Shown here in pieces: positions 35,701-50,200 of a stretch of DNA of 64,000 nucleotides. The stretch is from contig CAUVYP010000586.1 in assembly GCA_963556195.1 (NCBI GenBank), forward strand, positions 992,001-1,056,000, given 5' to 3'. This DNA is from Sepiola atlantica. Lineage: Eukaryota > Mollusca > Cephalopoda > Sepiida > Sepiolidae. The translations under genes and the position numbers were made by a program. Each line of letters starts with the position of its first letter. Position 1 is the first letter of the stretch. The notes below the pieces were generated by a model. The model made no database searches and had not been told where the DNA came from. It was given only the letters and a program-made list of their open reading frames with translations.

Positions 35701-37964
35701 TACAAACTGAATACGCAAAACATCAACTAAATTTAGCGCGTTTTAAAGTTGATATCGCTTTTGTTTATAACTTCCACATTTATTCGAATTGTGCAACGAA
35801 ACTTTGCACAGATTAGCGGAGTCACATTTTCTACTGAAGTACCAAGTTTCAGAAGTGCAGCTCTTGTACTGCCGGAGATATGTCGATACAAACTGAATAC
35901 GCAAAACATCAACAAAATTTAGCGCGTTTTAAAGTTGATATCGCTTTTGTTTATAACTTCCACATTTATTCGAATTGTGCAACGAAACTTTGCACAGATT
36001 AGCGGAGTCACATTTCCCACTGAAGTACCAAGTTTCAGATGTGCAGCTCTTGTACTGCCGGAGATATGTCGATACAAACTGAATACGCAAAACATCAACA
36101 AAATTTAGCGCGTTTTAAAGTTGATATCGCTTTTGTTTATAACTTCCACATTTATTCGAATTGTGCAACGAAACTTTGCAGACAGTCGCGGATAGGCCTT
36201 TTCTACTGAAGTACCAAGTTTCACAAGTGCAGCTCTTGTACTGCCGGAGATATGTCGATACAAACTGAATACGCAAAACATCAACAAAATTTAGCGCGTT
36301 TTAAAGTTGATATCGCTTTTGTTTATAACTTCCACATTTATTCGAATTGTGCAACGAAACTTTGCACAGATTAGCGGAGTCACATTTTCTACTGAAGTAC
36401 CAAGTTTCATAAGTGCAGCTCTTGTACTGCCGGAGATATGTCGATACAAACTGAATACGCAAACTATCAACAAAATTTAGTGCGATTGAAAGTTAGTATC
36501 GCTTTTGTTTATAACTTCACCATTCTTTAGAATTGTGCAACGAAACTTTGCACAGATAAGCGGAGTCACATGCTCTACTGAAGTACCAAGTTTCAGAAGT
36601 GCAGCTCTTTTACTGCCGGAGATATGTCGATACAAACTGAATACGCAAAACATCAACTAAATTTAGCGCGTTTTAAAGTTGATATCGCTTTTGTTTATAA
36701 CTTCCACATTTATTCAAATTGTGCAACGAAACTTTGCACAGATTAGCGGAGTCACATTTTCTACTGAAGTACCAAGTTTCAGAAGTGCAGCTCTTGTACT
36801 GCCGGAGATATGTCGATACAAACTGAATACGCAAAACATCAACAAAATTTAGCGCGTTTTAAAGTTGATATCGCTTTTGTTTATAACTTCCACATTTATT
36901 CGAATTGTGCAACGAAACTTTGCACAGATTAGCGGAGTCACATTTTCTACTGAAGTACCAAGTTTCAGAAGTGCAGCTCTTGTACTGCCGGAGATATGTC
37001 GATACAAACTGAATACGCAAAACATCAACAAAATTTAGCGCGTTTTAAAGTTGATATCGCTTTTGTTTATAACTTCCACATTTATTCGAATTGTGCAACG
37101 AAACTTTGCAGACAGTCGCGGATAGGCCTTATCTACTGAAGTACCAAGTTTCAGAAGTGCAGCTCTTGTACTGCCGGAGATATGTCGATACAAACTGAAT
37201 ACGCAAAACATCAACAAAATTTAGCGCGTTTTAAAGTTGATATCGCTTTTGTTTATAACTTCCACATTTATTCGAATTGTGCAACGAAACTTTTCACAGA
37301 TTAGCGGAGTCACATTTTCTACTGAAGTACCAAGTTTCAGAAGTGCAGCTCTTGTACTGCCGGAGATATGTCGATACAAACTGAATACGCAAACTATCAA
37401 CAAAATTTAGTGCGATTTAAAGTTAGTATCGCTTTTGTTAATAACTTCACCATTCTTTAGAATTGTGCAACGAAACTTTGCAGAGATAAGCGGAGTCACA
37501 TGCTCTACTGAAGTACCAAGTTTCAGAAGTGCAGCTCTTTTACTGCCGGAGATATGTCGATACAAACTGAATACGCAAAACATCAACAAAATTTAGCGCG
37601 TTTTAAAGAGCATATCGCTTTTGTTTATAACTTCCACATTTATTCGAATTGTGCAACGAAACTTTGCACAGATTAGCGGAGTCACATTTTCTACTGAAGT
37701 ACCAAGTTTCAGAAGTGCAGCTCTTGTACTGCCGGAGATATGTCGATACAAACTGAATACGCAAAACATCAACAAAATTTAGTGCGATTTAAAGTTGATA
37801 TCGCTTTTGTTTATAACTTCACCATTCTTTTGAATTGTGCAACGAAACTTTGCAGAGATAAGTGGAGTCACATGCTCTACTGAAGTACCAAGTTTCAGAA
37901 GTGCAGCTCTTTTACTGCCGGAGATATGTCGATACAAACTGAATACGCAAAACATCAACAAAAA
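32757..37964. repeat. 28-unit segmental duplication, copy 2 (5208 bp)
   Basis: This is the partner of 20297-25504. Its order is R*, A, K, A, H, A, A, Q, R*, A, K, A, A, K, A', E*, A, G, K, A', E*, A*, A, K, A, H, A, Q. Changes private to this copy include ggaggtatg near 33273, gtttagcacttcg near 33346, acacactttc near 34335, tttcacaag near 36222, ccttatctac near 37128, gttaataac near 37438 and aaagagcatatc near 37607. Homology ends just inside the following unit, where this copy has an R box and the other an A box, although both share aaaaattag. Confidence 0.9.
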
Positions 37965-40940
37965 TTAGCGCGTTTTAAAGTGGATATCGCTTTTGTTTAT
38001 AACTTCCACATTTATTCGAATTGTGCAACGAAACTTTGCAGACCGTCGCGGAGACACACGTTCTACTGAAGTACCAAGTTTCAGAAGTGCAGCTCTTGTA
38101 CTGCCGGAGATATGTCGATACAAACTGAATACGCAAAACATCAACTAAATTTAGCGCGTTTTAAAGTTGATATCGCTTTTGTTTATAACTTCCACATTTA
38201 TTCGAATTGTGCAACGAAACTTTGCACAGATTAGCGGAGTCACATTTTCTACTGAAGTACCAAGTTTCAGAAGTGCAGCTCTTGTACTGCCGGAGATATG
38301 TCGATACAAACTGAATACGCAAAACATCAACAAAATTTAGCGCGTTTTAAAGTTGATATCGCTTTTGTTTATAACTTCGACATTTATTCGAATTGTGCAA
38401 CGAAACTTTGCACAGATTAGCGGAGTCACATTTTCTACTGAAGTACCAAGTTTCAGAAGTGCAGCTCTTGTACTGCCGGAGATATGTCGATACAAACTGA
38501 ATACGCAAACTATCAACAAAATTTAGTGCGATTTAAAGTTAGTATCGCTTTTGTTTATAACTTCACCATTCTTTAGAATTGTGCAACGAAACTTTGCAGA
38601 GATAAGCGGAGTCACATGCTCTACTGAAGTACCAAGTTTCAGAAGTGCAGCTCTTTTACTGCCGGAGATATGTCGATACAAACTGAATACGCAAAACATC
38701 AACAAAATTTAGCGCGTTTTAAAGTTGATATCGCTTTTGTTTATAACTTCCACATTTATTCGAATTGTGCAACGAAACTTTGCACAGATTAGCGGAGTCA
38801 CATTTTCTACTGAAGTACCAAGTTTCAGAAGTGCAGCTCTTGTACTGCCGGAGATATGTCGATACAAACTGAATACGCAAAACATCAACAAAATTTAGCG
38901 CGTTTTAAAGTTGATATCGCTTTTGTTTATAACTTCCACATTTATTCGAATTGTGCAACGAAACTTTGCACAGATTAACGGAGTCACATTTTCTACTGAA
39001 GTACCAAGTTTCAGAAGTGCTGCTCTTGTACTGCCGGAGATATGTCGATACAAACTGAATACGCAAACTATCAACAAAATTTAGTGCGATTTAAAGTTGA
39101 TATCGCTTTTGTTTATAACTTCACCATTCTTTTGAATTGTGCAACGAAACTTTGCAGAGATAAGTGGAGTCACATGCTCTACTGAAGTACCAAGTTTCAG
39201 AAGTGCAGCTCTTTTACTGCCGGAGATATGTCGATACAAACTGAATACGCAAAACATCAACAAAATTTAGCGCGTTTTAAAGTGGATATCGCTTTTGTTT
39301 ATAACTTCCACATTTATTCGAATTGTGCAACGAAACTTTGCAGACCGTCGCGGAGACACACGTTCTACTGAAGTACCAAGTTTCAGAAGTGCAGCTCTTG
39401 TACTGCCGGAGATATGTCGATACAAACTGAATACGCAAAACATCAACTAAATTTAGCGCGTTTTAAAGTTGATATCGCTTTTGTTTATAACTTCCACATT
39501 TATTCGAATTGTGCAACGAAACTTTGCACAGATTAGCGGAGTCACATTTTCTACTGAAGTACCAAGTTTCAGAAGTGCAGCTCTTGTACTGCCGGAGATA
39601 TGTCGATACAAACTGAATACGCAAAACATCAACAAAATTTAGCGCGTTTTAAAGTTGATATCGCTTTTGTTTATAACTTCCACATTTATTCGAATTGTGC
39701 AACGAAACTTTGCAGACAGTCGCGGATAAGCCTTTTCTACTGAAGTACCAAGTTTCAGAAGTGCAGCTCTTGTACTGCCGGAGATATGTCGATACAAACT
39801 GAATACGCAAAACATCAACAAAATTTAGCGCGTTTTAAAGTTGATATCGCTTTTGTTTATAACTTCGACATTTATTCGAATTGTGCAACGAAACTTTGCA
39901 CAGATTAGCGGAGTCACATTTTCTACTGAAGTACCAAGTTTCAGAAGTGCAGCTCTTGTACTGCCGGAGATATGTCGATACAAACTGAATACGCAAACTA
40001 TCAACAAAATTTAGTGCGATTTAAAGTTAGTATCGCTTTTGTTTATAACTTCACCATTCTTTAGAATTGTGCAACGAAACTTTGCAGAGATAAGCGGAGT
40101 CACATGCTCTACTGAAGTACCAAGTTTCAGAAGTGCAGCTCTTTTACTGCCGGAGATATGTCGATACAAACTGAATACGCAAAACATCAACAAAATTTAG
40201 CGCGTTTTAAAGTTGATATCGCTTTTGTTTATAACTTCCACATTTATTTTAATTGTGCAACGAAACTTTGCACAGATTAGCGGAGTCACATTTTCTACTG
40301 AAGTACCAAGTTTCAGAAGTGCAGCTCTTGTACTGCCGGAGATATGTCGATACAAACTGAATACGCAAAATATCAACAAAATTTAGCGCGTTTTAAAGTT
40401 GATATCGCTTTTGTTTATAACTTCCACATTTATTCGAATTGTGCAACGAAACTTTGCACAGATTAGCGGAGTCACATTTTCTACTGAAGTACCAAGTTTC
40501 AGAAGTGCAGCTCTTGTACTGCCGGAGATATGTCGATACAAACTGAATACGCAAAACATCAACAAAATTTAGTGCGATTTAAAGTTGATATCGCTTTTGT
40601 TTATAACTTGACCATTCTTTTGAATTGTGCAACGAAACTTTGCAGAGATAAGTGGAGTCACATGCTCTACTGAAGTACCAAGTTTCAGAAGTGCAGCTCT
40701 TTTACTGCCGGAGATATGTCGATACAAACTGAATACGCAAAACATCAACAAAATTTAGCGCGTTTTAAAGTGGATATCGCTTTTGTTTATAACTTCACCA
40801 TTCTTTAGAATTGTGCAACGAAACTTTGCAGACCGTCGCGGAGACACACGTACTACTGAAGTACCAAGTTTCAGAAGTGCAGCTCTTGTACTGCCGGAGA
40901 TATGTCGATACAAACTGAATACGCAAAACATCAACTAAAT
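37965..40940. repeat. 7- and 8-unit R-to-Q HOR copies
   Basis: The order is R*, A, A, H, A, A, Q (1302 bp), then R*, A, K, A, H, T, A, Q (1488 bp), then R*. The second block holds the only T unit outside the first 12.3 kb and an aacttgacc Q like those at 4673 and 12485. The final R at 40755 has accattctttag, like 4859 and 12671, so this block is closest to the left end of the window. The window has no R or Q units after this. Confidence 0.87.
40197..40382. repeat. Type T monomer (A variant following H)
   Basis: This is a type A unit with cacatttattttaattg in place of cacatttattcgaattg, losing the TTCGAA palindrome and one CpG, and with aaaatatcaac at its right end. It occurs only directly after an H unit, at 2999, 4301, 8207, 10067, 12113 and 40197. 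The copies at 2999 and 4301 share the extra change acgcgaaat. Those at 8207 and 10067 share gcagccattg, showing that these pairs duplicated after the changes arose. Confidence 0.9.
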
Positions 40941-43358
40941 TTAGCGCGTTTTAAAGTTGATATCGCTTTTGTTTATAACTTCCACATTTATTCGAATTGT
41001 GCAACGAAACTTTGCACAGATTAGCGGAGTCACATTTTCTACTGAAGTACCAAGTTTCAGAAGTGCAGCTCTTGTACTGCCGGAGATATGTCGATACAAA
41101 CTGAATACGCAAAACATCAACAAAATTTAGCGCGTTTTAAAGTTGATATCGCTTTTGTTTATAACTTCCACATTTATTCGAATTGTGCAACGAAACTTTG
41201 CACAGATTAGCGGAGTCACATTTTCTACTGAAGTACCAAGTTTCAGAAGTGCAGCTCTTGTACTGCCGGAGATATGTCGATACAAACTGAATACGCAAAA
41301 CATCAACAAAATTTAGCGCGTTTTAAAGTTGATATCGCTTTTGTTTATAACTTCCACATTTATTCGAATTGTGCAACGAAACTTTGCAGACAGTCGCGGA
41401 TAGGCCTTTTCTACTGAAGTACCAAGTTTCAGAAGTGCAGCTCTTGTACTGCCGGAGATATGTCGATACAAACTGAATACGCAAAACATCAACAAAATTT
41501 AGCGCGTTTTAAAGTTGATATCGCTTTTGTTTATAACTTCCACATTTATTCGAATTGTGCAACGAAACTTTGCACAGATTAGCGGAGTCACATTTTCTAC
41601 TGAAGTACCGAGTTTCAGAAGTGCAGCTCTTGTACTGCAGGAGATATGTCGATACAAACTGAATACGCAAAACATCAACAAAATTTAGCGCGTTTTAAAG
41701 TTGATATCGCTTTTGTTTATAACTTCCACATTTATTCGAATTGTGCAACGAAACTTTGCACAGATTAGCGGAGTCACATTTTCTACTGAAGTACCAAGTT
41801 TCAGAAGTGCAGCTCTTGTACTGCCGGAGATATGTCGATACAAACTGAATACGCAAAACATCAACAAAATTTAGCGCGTTTTAAAGTTGATATCGCTTTT
41901 GTTTATAACTTCCACATTTATTCGAATTGTGCAACGAAACTTTGCAGACAGTCGCGGATAGGCCTTTTCTACTGAAGTACCAAGTTTCAGAAGTGCAGCT
42001 CTTGTACTGCCGGAGATATGTCGATACAAACTGAATACGCAAAACATCAACAAAATTTAGCGCGTTTTAAAGTTGATATCGCTTTTGTTTATAACTTCCA
42101 CATTTATTCGAATTGTGCAACGAAACTTTGCACAGATTAGCAGAGTCACATTTTCTACTGAAGTACCAAGTTTCAGAAGTGCAGCCTTTGTACTGCCGGA
42201 GATATGTCGATACAAACTGAATACGCAAACTATCAACAAAATTTAGTGCGATTGAAAGTTAGTATCGCTTTTGTTTATAACTTCACCATTCTTTAGAATT
42301 GTGCAACGAAACTTTGCACAGATAAGCGGAGTCACATGCTCTACTGAAGTACCAAGTTTCAGAAGTGCAGCTCTTTTACTGCCGGAGATATGTCGATACA
42401 AACTGAATACGCAAAACATCAACAAAATGTAGCGCGTTTTAAAGTTGATATCGCTTTTGTTTATAACTTCGACATTTATTCGAATTGTGCAACGAAACTT
42501 TGCACAGATTAGCGGAGTCACATTTTCTACTGAAGTACCAAGTTTCAGAAGTGCAGCTCTTGTACTGCCGGAGATATGTCGATACAAACTGAATACGCAA
42601 AACATCAACAAAATTTAGCGCGTTTTAAAGTTGATATCGCTTTTGTTTATAACTTCCACATTTATTCGAATTGTGCAACGAAACTTTGCACAGATTAGCG
42701 GAGTCACATTTTCTACTGAAGTACCAAGTTTCAGAAGTGCAGCTCTTGTACTGCCGGAGATATGTCGATACAAACTGAATACGCAAAACATCAACAAAAT
42801 TTAGCGCGTTTTAAAGTTGATATCGCTTTTGTTTATAACTTCCACATTTATTCGAATTGTGCAACGAAACTTTGCAGACAGTCGCGGATAGGCCTTTTCT
42901 ACTGAAGTACCAAGTTTCAGAAGTGCAGCTCTTGTACTGCCGGAGATATGTCGATACAAACTGAATACGCAAAACATCAACAAAATTTAGCGCGTTTTAA
43001 AGTTGATATCGCTTTTGTTTATAACTTCCACATTTATTCGAATTGTGCAACGAAACTTTGCACAGATTAGCGGAGTCACATTTTCTACTGAAGTACCAAG
43101 TTTCATAAGTGCAGCTCTTGTACTGCCGGAGATATGTCGATAAAAACTGAATACGCAAACTATCAACAAAATTTAGTGCGATTGAAAGTTAGTATCGCTT
43201 TTGTTTATAACTTCACCATTCTTTAGAATTGTGCAACGAAACTTTGCACAGATAAGCGGAGTCACATGCTCTACTGAAGTACCAAGTTTCAGAAGTGCAG
43301 CTCTTTTACTGCCGGAGATATGTCGATACAAACTGAATACGCAAAACATCAACAAAAT
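40941..43358. repeat. Transition to E-dominated HORs
   Basis: The order is A, A, K, A, A, K, A, E, A, A, K, A', E (13 units). From here R and Q units vanish and E replaces H, with one exception at 53775. Private changes include gtaccgagt and ctgcaggag in 41499, gcagagtcac and gcagcctttg in 42057, and gataaaaac in 42987. Confidence 0.86.
42428..42432 (-). other. Second stop-loss variant
   Basis: The junction reads aaaatgtagcg instead of aaaatttagcg, changing the minus-strand TAA to TAC. The frame of the A unit at 42429 therefore continues into the E unit at 42243, giving 122 codons (42243-42611). The two stop-loss events at 2627 and 42429 involve different bases and different unit types, so they are independent neutral changes in my reading. 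Confidence 0.85.
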
Positions 43359-46300
43359 TTAGCGCGTTTTAAAGTTGATATCGCTTTTGTTTATAACTTC
43401 CACATTTATTCGAATTGTGCAACGAAACTTTGCAGACAGTCGCGGATAGGCCTTTTCTACTGAAGTACCAAGTTTCAGAAGTGCAGCTCTTGTACTGCCG
43501 GAGATATGTCGATACAAACTGAATACGCAAAACATCAACAAAATTTAGCGCGTTTTAAAGTTGATATCGCTTTTGTTTATAACTTCCACATTTATTCGAA
43601 TTGTGCAACGAAACTTTGCACAGATTAGCGGAGTCACATTTTCTACTGAAGTACCAAGTTTCATAAGTGCAGCTCTTGTACTGCCGGAGATATGTCGATA
43701 CAAACTGAATACGCAAACTATCAACAAAATTTAGTGCGATTGAAAGTTAGTATCGCTTTTGTTTATAACTTCACCATTCTTTAGAATTGTGCAACGAAAC
43801 TTTGCACAGATAAGCGGAGTCACATGCTCTACTGAAGTACCAAGTTTCAGAAGTGCAGCTCTTTTACTGCCGGCGATATGTCGATACAAACTGAATACGC
43901 AAAACATCAACTAAATTTAGCGCGTTTTAAAGTTGATATCGCTTTTGTTTATAACTTCCACATTTATTCGAATTGTGCAACGAAACTTTGCACAGATTAG
44001 CGGAGTCACATTTTCTACTGAAGTACCAAGTTTCAGAAGTGCAGCTCTTGTACTGCCGGAGATATGTCGATACAAACTGAATACGCAAAACATCAACAAA
44101 ATTTAGCGCGTTTTAAAGTTGATATCGCTTTTGTTTATAACTTCCACATTTATTCGAATTGTGAAACGAAACTTTGCACAGATTAGCGGAGTCACATTTT
44201 CCACTGAAGTACCAAGTTTCAGAAGTGCAGCTCTTGTACTGCCGGAGATATGTCGATACAAACTGAATACGCAAAACATCAACAAAATTTAGCGCGTTTT
44301 AAAGTTGATATCGCTTTTGTTTATAACTTCCACATTTATTCGAATTGTGCAACGAAACTTTGCAGACAGTCGCGGATAGGCCTTTTCTACTGAAGTACCA
44401 AGTTTCAGAAGTGCAGCTCTTGTACTGCCGGAGATATGTCGATACAAACTGAATACGCAAAACATCAACAAAATTTAGCGCGTTTTAAAGTTGATATCGC
44501 TTTTGTTTATAACTTCCACATTTATTCGAATTGTGCAACGAAACTTTGCACAGATTAGCGGAGTCACATTCTCTACTGAAGTACCAAGTTTCAGAAGTGC
44601 AGCTCTTGTACTGCCGGAGATATGTCGATACAAACTGAATACGCAAACTATCAACAAAATTTAGTGCGATTGAAAGTTAGTATCGCTTTTGTTTATAACT
44701 TCACCATTCTTTAGAATTGTGCAACGAAACTTTGCACAGATAAGCGGAGTCACATGCTCTACTGAAGTACCAAGTTTCAGAAGTGCAGCTCTTTTACTGC
44801 CGGAGATATGTCGATACAAACTGAATACGCAAAACATCAACTAAATTTAGCGCGTTTTAAAGTTGATATCGCTTTTGTTTATAACTTCCACATTTATTCG
44901 AATTGTGCAACGAAACTTTGCACAGATTAGCGGAGTCACATTTTCTACTGAAGTACCAAGTTTCAGAAGTGCAGCTCTTGTACTGCCGAAGATATGTCGA
45001 TACAAACTGAATACGCAAAACATCAACAAAATTTAGCGCGTTTTAAAGTTGATATCGCTTTTGTTTATAACTTCCACATTTATTCGAATTGTGCAACGAA
45101 ACTTTGCACAGATTAGCGGAGTCACATTTTCTACTGAAGTACCAAGTTTCAGAAGTGCAGCTCTTGTACTGCCGGAGATATGTCGATACAAACTGAATAC
45201 GCAAAACATCAACAAAATTTAGCGCGTTTTAAAGTTGATATCGCTTTTGTTTATAACTTCCACATTTATTCGAATTGTGCAACGAAACTTTGCAGACAGT
45301 CGCGGATAGGCCTTTTCTACTGAAGTACCAAGTTTCAGAAGTGCAGCTCTTGTACTGCCAGAGATATGTCGATACAAACTGAATACGCAAAACATCAACA
45401 AAATTTAGCGCGTTTTAAAGTTGATATCGCTTTTGTTTATAACTTCCACATTTATTCGAATTGTGCAACGAAACTTTGCACAGATTAGCGGAGTCACATT
45501 TTCTACTGAAGTACCACGTTTCAGAAGTGCAGCTCTTGTACTGCCGGAGATATGTCGATACAAACTGAATACGCAAAACATCAACAAAATTTAGCGCGTT
45601 TTAAAGTTGATATTGCTTTTGTTTATAACTTCCACATTTATTCGAATTGTGCTACGAAACTTTGCACAGATTAGCGGAGTCACATTTTCTACTGAAGTAC
45701 CAAGTTTCAGAAGTGCAGCTCTTGTACTGCCGGAGATATGTCGATACAAACTGAATACGCAAAACATCAACAAAATTTAGCGCGTTTTAAAGTTGATATC
45801 GCTTTTGTTTATAACTTCCACATTTATTCGAATTGTGCAACGAAACTTTGCACAGATTAGCGGAGTCACATTTTCTACTGAAGTACCAAGTTTCAGAAGT
45901 GCAGCTCTTGTACTGCCGGAGATATGTCGATACAAACTGAATACGCAAAACATCAACAAAATTTAGCGCGTTTTAAAGTTGATATCGCTTTTGTTTATAA
46001 CTTCCACATTTATTCGAATTGTGCAACGAAACTTTGCAGACAGTCGCGGATAGGCCTTTTCTACTGAAGTACCAAGTTTCAGAAGTGCAGCTCTTGTACT
46101 GCCGGAGATATGTCGATACAAACTGAATACGCAAAACATCAACAAAATTTAGCGCGTTTTAAAGTTGATATCGCTTTTGTTTATAACTTCCACATTTATT
46201 CGAATTGTGCAACGAAACTTTGCACAGATTAGCGGAGTCACATTTTCTACTGAAGTACCAAGTTTCATAAGTGCAGCTCTTGTACTGCCGGAGATATGTC

Positions 46301-47264
46301 GATACAAACTGAATACGCAAACTATCAACAAAATTTAGTGCGATTGAAAGTTAGTATCGCTTTTGTTTATAACTTCACCATTCTTTAGAATTGTGCAACG
46401 AAACTTTGCACAGATAAGCGGAGTCACATGCTCTACTGAAGTACCAAGTTTCAGAAGTGCAGCTCTTTTACTGCCGGAGATATGTCGATACAAACTGAAT
46501 ACGCAAAACATCAACAAAATTTAGCGCGTTTTAAAGTTGATATCGCTTTTGTTTATAACTTCCACATTTATTCGAATTGTGCAACGAAACTTTGCACAGA
46601 TTAGCGGAGTCACATTTTCTACTGAAGTACCAAGTTTCAGAAGTGCAGCTCTTGTACTGCCGGAGATATGTCGATACAAACTGAATACGCAAAACATCAA
46701 CAAAATTTAGCGCGTTTTAAAGTTGATATCGCTTTTGTTTATAACTTCCACATTTATTCGAATTGTGCAACGAAACTTTGCACAGATTAGCGGAGTCACA
46801 TTTTCTACTGAAGTACCAAGTTTCAGAAGTGCAGCTCTTGTACTGCCGGAGATATGTCGATACAAACTGAATACGCAAAACATCAACAAAATTTAGCGCG
46901 TTTTAAAGTTGATATCGCTTTTGTTTATAACTTCCACATTTATTCGAATTGTGCAACGAAACTTTGCACAGATTAGCGGAGTCACATTTTCTACTGAAGT
47001 ACCAAGTTTCAGAAGTGCAGCTCTTGTACTGCCGGAGATATGTCGATACAAACTGAATACGCAAAACATCAACAAAATTTAGCGCGTTTTAAAGTTGATA
47101 TCGCTTTTGTTTATAACTTCCACATTTATTCGAATTGTGCAACGAAACTTTGCACAGATTAGCGGAGTCACATTTTCTACTGAAGTACCAAGTTTCAGAA
47201 GTGCAGCTCTTGTACTGCCGGAGATATGTCGATACAAACTGAATACGCAAAACATCAACAAAAT
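43359..47264. repeat. 21-unit tandem duplication, copy 1 (3906 bp)
   Basis: The order is K, A', E*, A, A, K, A, E*, A, A, K, A, A, A, K, A', E, A, A, A, A. Private changes repeated exactly 3906 bp later include ccggcgatatg (43872), gtgaaacga (44161), cattctctac (44568), ccgaagata (44987), ctgccagag (45356), taccacgtt (45514), tattgcttt (45611) and gctacgaaa (45651). I found no difference between copies by eye, which implies a very recent duplication. Confidence 0.93.
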
Positions 47265-50200
47265 TTAGCGCGTTTTAAAGTTGATATCGCTTTTGTTTAT
47301 AACTTCCACATTTATTCGAATTGTGCAACGAAACTTTGCAGACAGTCGCGGATAGGCCTTTTCTACTGAAGTACCAAGTTTCAGAAGTGCAGCTCTTGTA
47401 CTGCCGGAGATATGTCGATACAAACTGAATACGCAAAACATCAACAAAATTTAGCGCGTTTTAAAGTTGATATCGCTTTTGTTTATAACTTCCACATTTA
47501 TTCGAATTGTGCAACGAAACTTTGCACAGATTAGCGGAGTCACATTTTCTACTGAAGTACCAAGTTTCATAAGTGCAGCTCTTGTACTGCCGGAGATATG
47601 TCGATACAAACTGAATACGCAAACTATCAACAAAATTTAGTGCGATTGAAAGTTAGTATCGCTTTTGTTTATAACTTCACCATTCTTTAGAATTGTGCAA
47701 CGAAACTTTGCACAGATAAGCGGAGTCACATGCTCTACTGAAGTACCAAGTTTCAGAAGTGCAGCTCTTTTACTGCCGGCGATATGTCGATACAAACTGA
47801 ATACGCAAAACATCAACTAAATTTAGCGCGTTTTAAAGTTGATATCGCTTTTGTTTATAACTTCCACATTTATTCGAATTGTGCAACGAAACTTTGCACA
47901 GATTAGCGGAGTCACATTTTCTACTGAAGTACCAAGTTTCAGAAGTGCAGCTCTTGTACTGCCGGAGATATGTCGATACAAACTGAATACGCAAAACATC
48001 AACAAAATTTAGCGCGTTTTAAAGTTGATATCGCTTTTGTTTATAACTTCCACATTTATTCGAATTGTGAAACGAAACTTTGCACAGATTAGCGGAGTCA
48101 CATTTTCCACTGAAGTACCAAGTTTCAGAAGTGCAGCTCTTGTACTGCCGGAGATATGTCGATACAAACTGAATACGCAAAACATCAACAAAATTTAGCG
48201 CGTTTTAAAGTTGATATCGCTTTTGTTTATAACTTCCACATTTATTCGAATTGTGCAACGAAACTTTGCAGACAGTCGCGGATAGGCCTTTTCTACTGAA
48301 GTACCAAGTTTCAGAAGTGCAGCTCTTGTACTGCCGGAGATATGTCGATACAAACTGAATACGCAAAACATCAACAAAATTTAGCGCGTTTTAAAGTTGA
48401 TATCGCTTTTGTTTATAACTTCCACATTTATTCGAATTGTGCAACGAAACTTTGCACAGATTAGCGGAGTCACATTCTCTACTGAAGTACCAAGTTTCAG
48501 AAGTGCAGCTCTTGTACTGCCGGAGATATGTCGATACAAACTGAATACGCAAACTATCAACAAAATTTAGTGCGATTGAAAGTTAGTATCGCTTTTGTTT
48601 ATAACTTCACCATTCTTTAGAATTGTGCAACGAAACTTTGCACAGATAAGCGGAGTCACATGCTCTACTGAAGTACCAAGTTTCAGAAGTGCAGCTCTTT
48701 TACTGCCGGAGATATGTCGATACAAACTGAATACGCAAAACATCAACTAAATTTAGCGCGTTTTAAAGTTGATATCGCTTTTGTTTATAACTTCCACATT
48801 TATTCGAATTGTGCAACGAAACTTTGCACAGATTAGCGGAGTCACATTTTCTACTGAAGTACCAAGTTTCAGAAGTGCAGCTCTTGTACTGCCGAAGATA
48901 TGTCGATACAAACTGAATACGCAAAACATCAACAAAATTTAGCGCGTTTTAAAGTTGATATCGCTTTTGTTTATAACTTCCACATTTATTCGAATTGTGC
49001 AACGAAACTTTGCACAGATTAGCGGAGTCACATTTTCTACTGAAGTACCAAGTTTCAGAAGTGCAGCTCTTGTACTGCCGGAGATATGTCGATACAAACT
49101 GAATACGCAAAACATCAACAAAATTTAGCGCGTTTTAAAGTTGATATCGCTTTTGTTTATAACTTCCACATTTATTCGAATTGTGCAACGAAACTTTGCA
49201 GACAGTCGCGGATAGGCCTTTTCTACTGAAGTACCAAGTTTCAGAAGTGCAGCTCTTGTACTGCCAGAGATATGTCGATACAAACTGAATACGCAAAACA
49301 TCAACAAAATTTAGCGCGTTTTAAAGTTGATATCGCTTTTGTTTATAACTTCCACATTTATTCGAATTGTGCAACGAAACTTTGCACAGATTAGCGGAGT
49401 CACATTTTCTACTGAAGTACCACGTTTCAGAAGTGCAGCTCTTGTACTGCCGGAGATATGTCGATACAAACTGAATACGCAAAACATCAACAAAATTTAG
49501 CGCGTTTTAAAGTTGATATTGCTTTTGTTTATAACTTCCACATTTATTCGAATTGTGCTACGAAACTTTGCACAGATTAGCGGAGTCACATTTTCTACTG
49601 AAGTACCAAGTTTCAGAAGTGCAGCTCTTGTACTGCCGGAGATATGTCGATACAAACTGAATACGCAAAACATCAACAAAATTTAGCGCGTTTTAAAGTT
49701 GATATCGCTTTTGTTTATAACTTCCACATTTATTCGAATTGTGCAACGAAACTTTGCACAGATTAGCGGAGTCACATTTTCTACTGAAGTACCAAGTTTC
49801 AGAAGTGCAGCTCTTGTACTGCCGGAGATATGTCGATACAAACTGAATACGCAAAACATCAACAAAATTTAGCGCGTTTTAAAGTTGATATCGCTTTTGT
49901 TTATAACTTCCACATTTATTCGAATTGTGCAACGAAACTTTGCAGACAGTCGCGGATAGGCCTTTTCTACTGAAGTACCAAGTTTCAGAAGTGCAGCTCT
50001 TGTACTGCCGGAGATATGTCGATACAAACTGAATACGCAAAACATCAACAAAATTTAGCGCGTTTTAAAGTTGATATCGCTTTTGTTTATAACTTCCACA
50101 TTTATTCGAATTGTGCAACGAAACTTTGCACAGATTAGCGGAGTCACATTTTCTACTGAAGTACCAAGTTTCATAAGTGCAGCTCTTGTACTGCCGGAGA

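Noticed and set aside
42243..42611. A second 122-codon minus-strand frame as a gene
   Set aside because: It is again two units joined by a single stop-loss change at 42429. It is not related by descent to the one at 2441.
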